In this document: positions 35,982 through 45,110 of the stretch, in pieces
Position numbering within the stretch: position 1 is the stretch's first letter
How the letters are laid out: every line of letters starts with the position of its first letter
NCBI GenBank assembly: GCA_019636035.1
Contig: JAHBYI010000002.1
Location: 186,001 to 250,000 of the forward strand
DNA: 64,000 nt
Reading direction: 5' to 3'
Source of the DNA: Candidatus Paracaedibacteraceae bacterium
GTDB lineage: Bacteria; Pseudomonadota; Alphaproteobacteria; Paracaedibacterales; Paracaedibacteraceae
Made by a program: the position numbers and the translations under genes
Notes under the pieces: model-generated
What the model was told of the DNA's origin: nothing
Database searches by the model: none
The model's input: only the letters and a program-made list of their open reading frames with translations

Positions 35982-37223
35982 ATGAAAGCAAAAATAGAAA
36001 CAATTGGTATTGATGGTGATGGCGTTGCTATTGTTGATGATCAAAAATACTTTATTCCGTTCACTGCACCGGGTGATGTGGTTGAGTTTGATGTTATCAA
36101 AGGAAAGAAATATTCCCGCGTAGAGGTTACCGGTTACCCTGAGCGATCATCGTTAAGGCAAGATCCGGTTTGTGTTCATTTTGAGTCATGTGGGGGTTGT
36201 AAACTTCAGCATTTAAATCCACAAACGTATGCTGATTATAAAGTTGGCTTACTGAAACGAGCCTTGGACTTCCACGGCGTTGTATCGATAGAGTGGCGCG
36301 ATCTTCATATCATTCCTGCGCGTCGTCGCCGCCGCATTTCATTGACATTTGCCCATCGCAACGAAGGTCTGATGATTGGGTATATGCGCCGTGGAACGAA
36401 ATGGATCATTGATAACCAAGAATGCCATTTGGTTCTGTCTGAAATTGAAGTACTGATTCCCAAAATAAGAGAAATGCTTGCCGGGATGTTCCAACAACGC
36501 GAATCGGGGACCGTTGATATTTTGGCAACCAAAGTTGGGTTGGATGTCAATCTTAAGTCAATGCATTTTAAAAATCCCACTCTTGAGCAAATTGAAACGT
36601 TAACTGAATTTGCTCGCCAAAATAATGTCGCACGACTGTTGTTGAACTATCGGTCCTTTGTGACATTCCGTGAGCCTGTTGTTAATTTTTCCGGTGTTGA
36701 TGTGGCCGTTGAAGCCGGTAAGTTCTTGCAAGCCAGTGACGATGCGGATGATTTTATGTTGTCGCGTGTATCGGACTATATGCCCGAAAAAGTATCCCGA
36801 GGTGTTGACCTTTTTTCAGGGCGTGGCACCTTTACATTCTTAATGGCGCAAAAGGGGCCAACTGATGCCTTTGAATGTGAGAACGATGCTATTAATGCCT
36901 TGCAAAATGCCGCTAATCAAGCTCAAGTTCCCATCACTGTGACAAAAAGAGATTTGTTTGAAAATCCGTTGTCTGTTGATGAACTTGGTCACTATGACTT
37001 TATCTTTGTTGATCCGCCACGTGCCGGGGCTTTGGCTCAGGTTCAATTGATTGCGCAGTCAACCTTGCAGCACGTTGTCTATATTTCATGCAATCCGGCG
37101 TCCTTTGCCCGTGATGCTAAGATCTTGTGTGATGCAGGATTTGTTTTGGATTCTGTGACGCCGTTGGATCAATTCTTGTGGTCAGAACATCTTGAGGTTA
37201 TTGGTAAGTTCAGACGCGGGTAA
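35982..37223 (+). CDS. 23S rRNA/tRNA (uracil-5-)-methyltransferase, TrmA/RlmD family
   Basis: 413-residue S-adenosylmethionine-dependent RNA m5U methyltransferase. An N-terminal TRAM RNA-binding domain (about 1-52) is followed by the iron-sulfur cysteines C64, C70, C73 and a fourth near 147. The Rossmann methyltransferase domain has VDLFSGRGTFTF, FVDPPRAG and the catalytic Cys in YISCNPASFARD. Whether it methylates U1939/U747 of 23S rRNA (RlmD/RlmC) or tRNA cannot be told from the sequence. It converges on dapA. Confidence 0.9.
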   Translation: MKAKIETIGIDGDGVAIVDDQKYFIPFTAPGDVVEFDVIKGKKYSRVEVTGYPERSSLRQDPVCVHFESCGGCKLQHLNPQTYADYKVGLLKRALDFHGVVSIEWRDLHIIPARRRRRISLTFAHRNEGLMIGYMRRGTKWIIDNQECHLVLSEIEVLIPKIREMLAGMFQQRESGTVDILATKVGLDVNLKSMHFKNPTLEQIETLTEFARQNNVARLLLNYRSFVTFREPVVNFSGVDVAVEAGKFLQASDDADDFMLSRVSDYMPEKVSRGVDLFSGRGTFTFLMAQKGPTDAFECENDAINALQNAANQAQVPITVTKRDLFENPLSVDELGHYDFIFVDPPRAGALAQVQLIAQSTLQHVVYISCNPASFARDAKILCDAGFVLDSVTPLDQFLWSEHLEVIGKFRRG

Positions 37224-37235
37224 TCCCTTTTTCAC

Positions 37236-37257
37236 TCCCCTCTCGGTAAGAGGGGGG
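37236..37257. terminator. Hairpin between convergent genes
   Basis: CCCCTCT (around 37238-37244) pairs with AGAGGGG around CGGTA, in the 43-base gap between the convergent methyltransferase and dapA genes. No long U-run, so it is only a weak terminator candidate. It resembles the C/G palindromes near folD and topA. Confidence 0.45.
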
Positions 37258-37266
37258 ACTATAATT

Positions 37267-38136
37267 TTACCAAACAATCCCTGTTAATGCTTGATCAACA
37301 ATCTTTTTGCCGGCGTCTGTTACCGGAACCATCGGCAGACGAACACCTGCTTGGCAGAAACCAAGCTTAGAGACAGCGTATTTCACAGGGCTAGGGCTTG
37401 TTTCAACAAACATGGATTCATGAACTTGCAACAACTTATCCCGTAATTCAGCAAATTTAGGATAATCTTTGATTGCCCAAGCATTCATTAATTCTTGGTT
37501 GAGGCGTGGCATGACATTCGCACTGACCGAGACAACACCGTCGCCACCGTGTGCCATGTAGGCCGTTGCAATGGGATCATCGCCGGATAAAAAGCTAAAG
37601 TTTTTCGTGATGCGTTGGCGCATTTTAATGACACGGGTCAAATCATCACAGGAGTCTTTGATCGCGACAACCATAGGCAATTCAGCGAGACGAACGACCG
37701 TGTCAATAGAAAGGCCTGTTACAGCGCGACCGGGATTGTTATAGAGAATGATCGGAAGGCCAATATCATTCAAAACGTTAAAGTGTTGCCATACACCTTC
37801 CGGGGTTGGTTTGACATAATAAGGTGTCACGACGAGTGCAGCATCACATCCGATTTCTTTGGCCTCAATCATCATGGCTTGAGTCTCATGGGTCGACGGA
37901 GCACCGCATCCTGCAATAATAGGGATCCGTTTATTGGCTGTGGCAACGACCGTCTCGAGGACTAATTTACGCTCAGGTTGAGTCAGTAACGCAGCTTCGC
38001 CTGTTGATCCGCAAGCAACGATTGCTTGAGTGCCCTCAGTAATATGCCAGTCTACCAATTTTTTTATAGCGTTTACATCAACTTCATTATTGTTAAATGG
38101 CGTGATAAGAGCGACAATAGAACCTGAGAGCTTCAT
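37267..38136 (-). CDS. dapA: 4-hydroxy-tetrahydrodipicolinate synthase
   Basis: 289-residue cytosolic aldolase that condenses pyruvate with aspartate semialdehyde in lysine and diaminopimelate synthesis. Schiff-base Lys160 (VAIKDS), Tyr132 (LYNNPGR), Arg137 and the GSTGEAALL substrate loop (43-51) are all present. The gene is divergent from the lytic transglycosylase, only about 30 bases away, placing two peptidoglycan-related genes back to back. Confidence 0.96.
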   Translation of the reverse strand: MKLSGSIVALITPFNNNEVDVNAIKKLVDWHITEGTQAIVACGSTGEAALLTQPERKLVLETVVATANKRIPIIAGCGAPSTHETQAMMIEAKEIGCDAALVVTPYYVKPTPEGVWQHFNVLNDIGLPIILYNNPGRAVTGLSIDTVVRLAELPMVVAIKDSCDDLTRVIKMRQRITKNFSFLSGDDPIATAYMAHGGDGVVSVSANVMPRLNQELMNAWAIKDYPKFAELRDKLLQVHESMFVETSPSPVKYAVSKLGFCQAGVRLPMVPVTDAGKKIVDQALTGIVW

Positions 38137-38165
38137 TATTAATCCTTTGGTTGTGTACTGTTAAC

Positions 38166-39977
38166 ATGTTTCGAACACTAGGCGCGTCTGCACTGATTAT
38201 ATCATATCTTCAAGCCGGAGAGGCAGCAAAATGTGCTGTTGCTCTAAAAAAGGCCGTTCGAGAGAACCCTGAAAGTGTGACTATTGATCGGTCGGCTTGT
38301 CCTTTGAGTCATCGGACCTTAACATGGTTGCAGGTTCAAAAAGATGCGTCGTTCCACAGGGCAAAATCTTTTATGGAAAAACATTCCGATTGGCCAAGGA
38401 TTTCTTTGATTCAAAAGCAAGCTGAAAAGGATTTGTATGATAATCCAATCCCGGCTGCGCAGGTTATTTCTTGGTTTCGTAAATATCCGCCTATTTCTGT
38501 CAAGGGCATGAAAGCGTTTGGATCTGCACTGTTGTCGATGAAACAAAAAGATGATCGTAAGTTTCGGGACAGTTTTGCTGAGATTGATTTTTCGCCGACT
38601 GAGTTGGGTGATATCCTGCGTGAGTATCGCGCGCTTTTGACAGAGGATGTTTTGGTACAAAAGGCGCACGTTTATTTGAATAAAAAACAAAATGCCTTAG
38701 CAGAAACAATTGTCCTTTATTTATCGGGTGAAGATAAAAAATTGTTACAAACGCGGTTGGCCGTTATAAAATCCGGGCGAGCAGGGGGCGACTTTACAAC
38801 GCATCCGGCCATACGGTTTGAGCTGGCAAGGGGGCATCGCAAAGAGAGGAATGATCGTCAGGCTGCTCATTTGTTGGCTGAACTTGATGATTTCAATGAC
38901 CCGGAGTCAGCCTGGCCAGAGCGTAATCTGATCGCGCGACGTTTACTTGAGGCTAAACAATACGATTTAGCCTATCAAACAATTAAAGGTCATAATTTAT
39001 CCCGAGGGGAAAATTTTGCGAATGCGGAATGGTTAGCGGGTTGGCTTTCCTTGCGTTTTCTCAATAATCCGGATCAAGCACGGGAACATTTTGAAAAACT
39101 TCATGATAATGTCTCAACACCGATGAGTTTAGCGCGGGCACAATATTGGTTGGGTCGGGCTCATGATGCATCAGGGGATAAAACGCAGGCTCAATCATGG
39201 TGGGCAAAGGCCGCGCACCATATGGCGACCTATTACGGGCAGTTGGCTCATAAAGAATTGCATGGCAAGATCCCGGCGGTAAAACCAAAAGTTGTATCTG
39301 CGGATCTCAGTGTTCGGAAGGCTTTGGAGTCACGAGAACTGTATAAATATATTCGTTTGCTGTTGGATGCGGGCGAGTCTTCATTGGCTGAGGTGTTTGT
39401 GCTTAAGTTGGGCGAGCAACTCAAAGACCCTCAGGAACAGTCGTTGTTGACTCAGATGATTTATGAAAAAGGGCATAAATATCAGGGGTTAAAGGTCTAT
39501 AAGAAAATTATGAAAACAGATTACCCTGTTATTCAGGCTGCTTATCCGCGCATATCAGTACCCGGGAAAACAGTGGATCCGGCTTTTGCTCATGCGATTA
39601 TTCGCCAAGAGAGTCGATTCCAGCACGACGTTGTGAGTTCAGCCGGTGCTACGGGGCTTATGCAGTTGATGCCAGCCACAGCAACGCGGACAGAGAAAAA
39701 ACACAAAATCAAAAAGCAGCGACTTACCAATCCAGATCACAATGTTAAGGTTGGATGTCATCATCTAAAGGATTTGATGCAGCAATTTAACGGGTCGATG
39801 GTCCTGTCTGCGGCTGCTTATAACGCAGGCGATAAACCTGTGTATGAATGGATCGAACAGTTCGGAGACCCACGATCGGCAACTGTTGATTTGGTGGATT
39901 GGGTTGAGCTTATTCCTTATTCTGAAACCCGTAACTATGTCCAGCGTGTCATCGAGAACTATCACTGCTATCGTTAA
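38166..39977 (+). CDS. slt: Soluble lytic murein transglycosylase (Slt70-like)
   Basis: 603 residues from the ATG at 38166; the frame is open from a TTG at 38151. A signal peptide (MFRTLGASALIISYLQAG) is followed by a long alpha-superhelical region (about 30-440) and a C-terminal SLT domain. The SLT domain has the catalytic Glu482 in IRQESRF, GLMQLMPATA and AAYNAG. It cleaves the MurNAc-GlcNAc bond to form 1,6-anhydro ends in the periplasm. Its last 29 bases overlap the end of the convergent secreted gene. Confidence 0.93.
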   Translation: MFRTLGASALIISYLQAGEAAKCAVALKKAVRENPESVTIDRSACPLSHRTLTWLQVQKDASFHRAKSFMEKHSDWPRISLIQKQAEKDLYDNPIPAAQVISWFRKYPPISVKGMKAFGSALLSMKQKDDRKFRDSFAEIDFSPTELGDILREYRALLTEDVLVQKAHVYLNKKQNALAETIVLYLSGEDKKLLQTRLAVIKSGRAGGDFTTHPAIRFELARGHRKERNDRQAAHLLAELDDFNDPESAWPERNLIARRLLEAKQYDLAYQTIKGHNLSRGENFANAEWLAGWLSLRFLNNPDQAREHFEKLHDNVSTPMSLARAQYWLGRAHDASGDKTQAQSWWAKAAHHMATYYGQLAHKELHGKIPAVKPKVVSADLSVRKALESRELYKYIRLLLDAGESSLAEVFVLKLGEQLKDPQEQSLLTQMIYEKGHKYQGLKVYKKIMKTDYPVIQAAYPRISVPGKTVDPAFAHAIIRQESRFQHDVVSSAGATGLMQLMPATATRTEKKHKIKKQRLTNPDHNVKVGCHHLKDLMQQFNGSMVLSAAAYNAGDKPVYEWIEQFGDPRSATVDLVDWVELIPYSETRNYVQRVIENYHCYR

Positions 39978-40863
39978 GAGTACCAGAGAAAGGAAGCTCT
40001 TCGGCCAATTCTTGTTCTGATAGTAATTGTTTTTCTGGCAGTGATTTAGGTATTTTTCTTTCTGGGTCGCAGGAGTCAAGAGCATCCTTCACTAATTTTT
40101 CAAAAGATTCTCCATACAGCATACGTCCGTCATATAGCGATTTAAGCTTCTCTTCTGTTGGTTTACCAACACTGTTGCTATAACGTAATTTTTCTGACTC
40201 AGCATCACAGTGCGGTATAAGTGATAATTTTAGAGAGATTTTATGCGATGGGTAGTTATTATCTGGAGTGACGGATGTATAATAAAAAAAGTCTCCTCCT
40301 TCATGAAATTTTTCGGGGATTTCCTCTAAGTTGAGCTTAATTAACTCAATGATGGGGAATTCTGGGAATTGACCTTGATCTTTACTATTGCTTATTTTCT
40401 TATGCTCTAAACTATTTTCTATTTTCCCATACTCTAATTCCCAGTCTTCGTATTCATGCCTGATGGTTGTCTTAGGTCTACGGGTAAAAATACTGCATCC
40501 ATAGACGTTTTCGCCATTAAGTGCAATCATTCCAACCGTTTGTGTTGTTTTTACTTCGTTGTCATTGGGTAAGATATTTGTTTTTTCTTCGTTGTCATTT
40601 TGTGTTTCATTTACTTCGTTCTCATAGAGTAAGATATTTGTTATTCCAGAGTTCTTGAGGGTAGGTGAGACAGCAACAGTTTTATATTTTTTATCATCAC
40701 CATCTTCTATGCTCAGTTTATTGCAGATTCCTGATGTCTTTAATTGCTTAGCAATGATTGGTGATTTACTTAATTGCTCAGCAATACTGCTCATGCTGTT
40801 AACATTATCGGCACAGTACACTGTTGTGTGAAGAATCATCGTAAAAAAGATAAATTTCATCAT
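39949..40863 (-). CDS. Secreted protein of unknown function (304 aa)
   Basis: Unrecognised. Started at the first of two adjacent ATGs (40863), which follows AGAGGTAG and gives signal peptide MMKFIFFTMILHTTVYCADN. Acidic and Asn-rich; a short internal duplication (ENEVNETQNDNEEKTNILPN / DNEVKTTQ) lies around 85-115. Only a few cysteines. Its stop overlaps the 3' end of the transglycosylase gene by 29 bases. A candidate secreted factor; nothing more can be supported. Confidence 0.6.
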   Translation of the reverse strand: MMKFIFFTMILHTTVYCADNVNSMSSIAEQLSKSPIIAKQLKTSGICNKLSIEDGDDKKYKTVAVSPTLKNSGITNILLYENEVNETQNDNEEKTNILPNDNEVKTTQTVGMIALNGENVYGCSIFTRRPKTTIRHEYEDWELEYGKIENSLEHKKISNSKDQGQFPEFPIIELIKLNLEEIPEKFHEGGDFFYYTSVTPDNNYPSHKISLKLSLIPHCDAESEKLRYSNSVGKPTEEKLKSLYDGRMLYGESFEKLVKDALDSCDPERKIPKSLPEKQLLSEQELAEELPFSGTLNDSSDSSR

Positions 40864-41059
40864 AAATCTACCTCTTAATCTTTCCACAAGTATAGTTCAT
40901 TAACGTTAATTTTCCGTTAATCTACACTCAATTAAACTGAAACTTTGTTGACAGAAATTTGTAGTTTCATTTGGTTGGGTTTATAGATTGGTACAAAGTT
41001 ATTCCGCAACCTTTGATTCTCTGCTATAGTCTAGGAAAACGGGAGAGGGGGAAGATCCC

Positions 41060-42286
41060 ATGGGATTTAAGTCACTATTTGAGAGCCAGGATCTGACTGA
41101 ATCAGAATCGCGCCGCAGCTTATGGGCTGTATCGTGGATGAGCTTTTTCTGGAGTACATCTTCTCTTATGGTGTTTTCTCTTTTGCCGATTTTCATTATT
41201 GATGTGCTGGGTGCGTCTCGTGCAAAGTTGGGGCTGATCGAAGGTGTGGCCGTTTCTTTGGCGTTCTTTTCTAAAGTGTTTTCTGGCGTAACCAGCGATA
41301 TCTTTAAATCAAGAAAACCACTGATTGCTGTCGGATCGCTTCTTTCTATTTTGGTTAAGTTTATTTTTGCTGTGGCATCAAGTGTTACTTGGATTTTCGC
41401 TGCACGGTCAATTGATCGCTTGTCAAAGGGGATACGATCCTCGCCAACGGATGCGTTAATTGCGGATATCTCTCAGAATTTACACCGTGGGCAGAGCTAC
41501 GGATTGCGTCAAGCTTTGTATACTTGTGGTGCTGTTTTTGGATCGATCATTGCAGCTATTCTTGTGTTCAAAACAGACAGTAACTACCGTTTAATTTTTT
41601 CGTTATCGGCGATTCCCGCGCTGATTGCTCTCATCTTATTGCTTGTTTTTGTTAAGCAACCCAAGATTTCCCATGAATTGCCAAAACAATCAATGAAATG
41701 GCAGTTTTCAGATGTTAAATATCTGCCATCCAGTTTCTGGTCTTTATTAATTGTTGCGTTTGCCTTGATGTTAGCGCGGTTTAGTGAGGCTTTTATCAAT
41801 ATCAGAGCTAAGGATGTTGGTTGGCCTGTTGAGTATTTACCCTTGCTTATTGTCGGAATGGACTTAGTTCATGCAGCTGTTGTTTACCCGATCGGTAAAA
41901 TGGCAGGTCGGCATAATCTTAATCAACTGCTGTTCCGTGGCGTTCTTGTCCTTGTTCTCACCAATATCGTCTTTATCATGACTCATGACATTGTTGGTGT
42001 TGCCATAGCTTCAATGTTAACCGGATTGCACATGGGAATGACCCAAGGTATTTTGTCAACGCTTGTTGCGGAATCAACGCCAGCAGAACTCCGCGGTACG
42101 GCCTTTGCCATTTATTATTTTTCATCAGGGATTGCTGTTTTAATTGGGAATTCCTTGGCAGGGCATTTGTCTGATATCTTAGGATCCACAGGATGCTTTG
42201 TTGGTGGATTATGTTTTACGGTGATTGCAAGTGGGTTGCTTTTCCTTCGGATGGCCAGAACTATACCGGAAGCCCGATTAACTTAG
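41060..42286 (+). CDS. MFS transporter
   Basis: 408-residue 12-helix major facilitator protein. The loop between helices 2 and 3 carries GVTSDIFKSRKPLIAVGS (MFS motif A-like), followed by ARSIDRLSKGIRSSPTDALIAD, a motif of the group often annotated as tetracycline/multidrug-type or metabolite MFS carriers. Substrate unknown. A strong GGAGAGGGGG site precedes the ATG. No regulator or partner gene adjoins it. Confidence 0.85.
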   Translation: MGFKSLFESQDLTESESRRSLWAVSWMSFFWSTSSLMVFSLLPIFIIDVLGASRAKLGLIEGVAVSLAFFSKVFSGVTSDIFKSRKPLIAVGSLLSILVKFIFAVASSVTWIFAARSIDRLSKGIRSSPTDALIADISQNLHRGQSYGLRQALYTCGAVFGSIIAAILVFKTDSNYRLIFSLSAIPALIALILLLVFVKQPKISHELPKQSMKWQFSDVKYLPSSFWSLLIVAFALMLARFSEAFINIRAKDVGWPVEYLPLLIVGMDLVHAAVVYPIGKMAGRHNLNQLLFRGVLVLVLTNIVFIMTHDIVGVAIASMLTGLHMGMTQGILSTLVAESTPAELRGTAFAIYYFSSGIAVLIGNSLAGHLSDILGSTGCFVGGLCFTVIASGLLFLRMARTIPEARLT

Positions 42287-42305
42287 ACAATGGTTTTGGT
42301 ATGAC

Positions 42306-42334
42306 TTGAAAAAATAGAAATAAGTCTATATATT
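42306..42334 (+). promoter_or_regulatory. Candidate sigma-70 promoter of rpsU
   Basis: TTGAAA (42306-42311), 17 bases and TATATT (42329-42334), about 50 bases before the rpsU start. Confidence 0.6.
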
Positions 42335-42383
42335 TATAAGGCAAGTATCTTGCAAAATCTAAAATAGAAAGGGGTTGATTTTA

Positions 42384-42587
42384 GTGGAAGTTACAGTTCG
42401 TGATAATAACGTGGATCAAGCTTTGCGTGTTCTTAAAAAGAAAATGCAACGTGAAGGCATCTATCGTGAAATGAAGATGCGTCGTCACTTTGAAAAGCCA
42501 TCCATTAAAAAGGCACGTGAGAAAGCTGAAGCTGTCCGCCGTTTCCGTAAATTAATGCGTAAACGTTTGGAACGCGAAGGCTATTAA
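42384..42587 (+). CDS. rpsU: 30S ribosomal protein S21
   Basis: 67-residue basic protein of the small ribosomal subunit that helps initiation. [20 protein letters not shown] and [17 protein letters not shown] are hallmark segments. The frame opens at a TTG (42375), but that codon directly abuts the AAAGGGG site. The GTG at 42384 lies nine bases after that site and matches the normal S21 N-terminus, so I start there. A promoter and terminator frame it as a single-gene unit. Confidence 0.93.
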   Translation: MEVTVRDNNVDQALRVLKKKMQREGIYREMKMRRHFEKPSIKKAREKAEAVRRFRKLMRKRLEREGY

Positions 42588-42612
42588 TTCTCAAGCTTTC
42601 AATAGAATGACC

Positions 42613-42650
42613 AACAAAGGCTCCTAAATTAGGAGCCTTTGTTCTTTTTT
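42613..42650 (+). terminator. Rho-independent terminator of rpsU
   Basis: Stem AACAAAGGCTCCTAA / TTAGGAGCCTTTGTT followed by CTTTTTT. Confidence 0.92.
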
Positions 42651-42724
42651 ATGTTGGTTGGGTGGTCTACGGGAAGTAATCCGTTATAGTTATTGTCGGA
42701 TTATTCCCCCTCAAGAAATCCTCA

Positions 42725-43567
42725 TTAACCTAGGTGGTTAAGCAGGATCCCGATTTTAGCGTTCAATTCCTTGCGTGGTACAACCATATCGATCATACCG
42801 TGCTCAAGCAAATATTCTGCCTTTTGGAAACCTTCAGGGAGTTTTTGGCGGATTGTTTCTTCAATGACGCGGGCTCCGGCAAAACCGATGATTGCCCCGG
42901 GTTCAGCAATAGAAATATCCCCGAGCATAGCAAATGAAGCCGAGACGCCACCTGTTGTCGGGTCTGTCAAGAGGGTGATATAAGGCAAACCAGCTTTTTT
43001 GACTTTCTCAACAGCGATAATTGAGCGTGGCATTTGCATGAGGGATAGGATACCCTCTTGCATACGTGCGCCGCCTGATGCCGGGATGATAATGAGAGCA
43101 CATCTGGATTTTACAGCCAGTTCAGCCGCTGTTAAAATTGCTTCTCCGACGGCCATACCCATGGAACCACCCATAAAGGCAAAATTAAAGGCAGCAACAA
43201 CGGCTGATTTTCCACCAATTTGACCATAAGCAACGTCGATGACGTCTTGTGATCCTGTTTTTGTGCGATATTCCTTGAGTCGGTCTGTATACTTTTTTGT
43301 ATCTTTAAACTTCAAGGGATCTGTCGCAACGTCAGGGACGGGGACTTTTGTAAAAGCACCATCATCGAATAAATATTCTAACCGTTTCGCGACACCAATA
43401 CGCATATGATGCCCACAGTGATGACAAACGTGCATATTGTCCGCTAAATCACGGTGAAATAACATGTGGTCGCAGGATGGACACTTGGCCCATAAGTTAT
43501 CCGGCACTTCTTCTTTTCGCATTAATGCCTTAATTTTCGGACGGACAAAACTTGTAAGCCAATTCAT
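42725..43567 (-). CDS. accD: Acetyl-CoA carboxylase carboxyltransferase subunit beta
   Basis: 280 residues. The zinc ribbon has C29, C32, C48 and C51; the crotonase-like carboxyltransferase core has SGGARMQEG, TDPTTGGVSASFAMLGD and GFAGARVIEETIRQKLP. With AccA it carries out the second half-reaction of malonyl-CoA formation, the entry to fatty-acid synthesis. ihfB ends 10 bases upstream of its start on the same strand. Confidence 0.96.
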   Translation of the reverse strand: MNWLTSFVRPKIKALMRKEEVPDNLWAKCPSCDHMLFHRDLADNMHVCHHCGHHMRIGVAKRLEYLFDDGAFTKVPVPDVATDPLKFKDTKKYTDRLKEYRTKTGSQDVIDVAYGQIGGKSAVVAAFNFAFMGGSMGMAVGEAILTAAELAVKSRCALIIIPASGGARMQEGILSLMQMPRSIIAVEKVKKAGLPYITLLTDPTTGGVSASFAMLGDISIAEPGAIIGFAGARVIEETIRQKLPEGFQKAEYLLEHGMIDMVVPRKELNAKIGILLNHLG

Positions 43568-43577
43568 GGATAAAACT

Positions 43578-43859
43578 CTAACTTGCGTTTAATAGTTGCT
43601 TTAATTCTTTGCCAGCTTTGAAGAAAGGGACTGACTTGCCCTCAACAAATACGGATTCACCCGTTCTTGGGTTACGTCCAGTTCGTGGACTCCGATGGCG
43701 GAGTGAGAATGTTCCAAATCCTCTGAGTTCCACGCGACCCCCGTTTTTTAATGTTAACGCAATATCATCAAAAATCTGAGTGACAATTGCATCAATTTGT
43801 TCTTGAGTTAAATCACGATGTAGATTTGACAATTTAGAAATTAATTCAGACCTTGTCAT
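43578..43859 (-). CDS. ihfB: Integration host factor subunit beta
   Basis: 93-residue DNA-bending protein of the HU/IHF family. Starts MTRSELISKLSN, has the beta-arm core GRVELRGFGTFSLRHR and the arm tip RTGRNPRTGE, and ends GKELKQLLN. The RGFGTFSLR and arm sequence favour IhfB over HU. Good GGAG site before the ATG (AACCCCCAAATG context). Probably transcribed with accD. Confidence 0.88.
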   Translation of the reverse strand: MTRSELISKLSNLHRDLTQEQIDAIVTQIFDDIALTLKNGGRVELRGFGTFSLRHRSPRTGRNPRTGESVFVEGKSVPFFKAGKELKQLLNAS

Positions 43860-43966
43860 TTGGGGGTTCTCCTCGATTATAGTTTATATTTATCAGAACT
43901 TTCAACTTCAACTTAAGGTACTGTTGATTTCAATGAAAATCAATAGTCTTTTAGCAATAAACTCAA

Positions 43967-43996
43967 CAAAAAAGCGCAGCATTTGCTGCGGCTCTT
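43967..43996 (-). terminator. Terminator of coxC
   Basis: CGCAGCA/TGCTGCG stem (43975-43990), followed on the minus strand by a run of U (plus-strand A-run 43967-43973). Lies 30 bases after the coxC stop. Confidence 0.8.
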
Positions 43997-44024
43997 TGAT
44001 GAAACTCTTATGAAGTCTGATGCT

Positions 44025-44837
44025 TCATCCCATAAACGGAGAATATCCCCACCAATAGATAGAAACGAAAAGGAATAACCAAACGACGTCAACAAAATGC
44101 CAGTACCATGCCGCAGCTTCGAATCCAACATGAGCCTTTGGTGTAAATTCATTTTTGTAGGCTCGGAACCAGCAGACAGTTAAGAAGATCGTTCCAATGA
44201 TAACGTGTGCGCCGTGGAATCCTGTGGCTAAATAGAACGTTGTTGGGTAAATTCCGCCATTCAAGGCAAAGGCTGCGTGTGAATATTCGAGAGCCTGAAC
44301 ACAGGTAAAAATTAACCCCAGAGCAATGGTCAGTCCTAATCCTTGCAGAACGCCCTTGCGATCGCCTTCGAGTAAAGCGTGGTGTGCCCATGTTACGGTT
44401 GTACCAGAGGCAAGGAGCAACAGCGTATTGAAATAAGGAAGGTGGAAGGGATCAATCGTCTCAATTCCCTTAGGAGGCCAAACGCCGCCTGTTGCTTCTG
44501 TCGGAGAGAGGGATGCATTAAAATAAGCCCAGAAGAAGGCGACGAAAAACATAATTTCCGAACAAATAAAGAGAACCATGCCGACTCTAAGACCTGTTCT
44601 GACATGATCGGTATAAATTCCCTTGGTGTTCGATTCTTTGATGACATCTCTCCACCATAAAGCAGCAGAGGTAAGGAGCATCAGCAGGCCGATAATCATC
44701 GTCAACGGTGAGCCGTCATGGAAAAAGTGAACAGCTCCGAACGTTACCAGAAATAAGGCTAGCGACGTTGTCAGAGGCCATGGGCTTGGGTCAACTAGGT
44801 GAAACGGATGCTTGTGTGTGGAGGAATTATTAGCCAT
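44025..44837 (-). CDS. ctaE: Cytochrome c oxidase subunit III
   Basis: 270-residue, seven-helix subunit of the aa3-type terminal oxidase. Clear features: KHPFHLVDPSPWP opening, RVGMVLFICSEIMFFVAFFWAYF (glutamate of helix 3), TEATGGVWPPKG, FHGAHVIIGTIFL and the end WYWHFVDVVWLFLF..YWWG. Subunits I and II are not in this window, so the gene is separated from them here. Followed by a terminator. Confidence 0.96.
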   Translation of the reverse strand: MANNSSTHKHPFHLVDPSPWPLTTSLALFLVTFGAVHFFHDGSPLTMIIGLLMLLTSAALWWRDVIKESNTKGIYTDHVRTGLRVGMVLFICSEIMFFVAFFWAYFNASLSPTEATGGVWPPKGIETIDPFHLPYFNTLLLLASGTTVTWAHHALLEGDRKGVLQGLGLTIALGLIFTCVQALEYSHAAFALNGGIYPTTFYLATGFHGAHVIIGTIFLTVCWFRAYKNEFTPKAHVGFEAAAWYWHFVDVVWLFLFVSIYWWGYSPFMG

Positions 44838-45110
44838 AACGTCTGTACTCTTGCATTAATATAGTTGTACAACCAACCTTTATCATTTAGCTCTATGCTA
44901 CGCCATTGCTTCGGTACGTTGGGTACATTTTGCAGTGCGTTTTCTAGGCTAAATCAAAACAACATAGTTACAGATTATACTGAAATCAGTTAAAATTTAA
45001 ATACTTTTTATGCAGTAAGAAAAGATTTTAACGCATTTGGTGTGGCGTGTTGCATTAATGAATTTGAAATGGTTCTTTGATATGCTGAGATTATAAAGAA
45101 GGAGAGGGCA
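44838..45110. other. Divergent intergenic region between ctaE and kup
   Basis: About 270 AT-rich bases between the divergent genes. No clear promoter, riboswitch or repeat was recognised apart from the AAGGAGAGGG site just before the kup GTG. Confidence 0.3.
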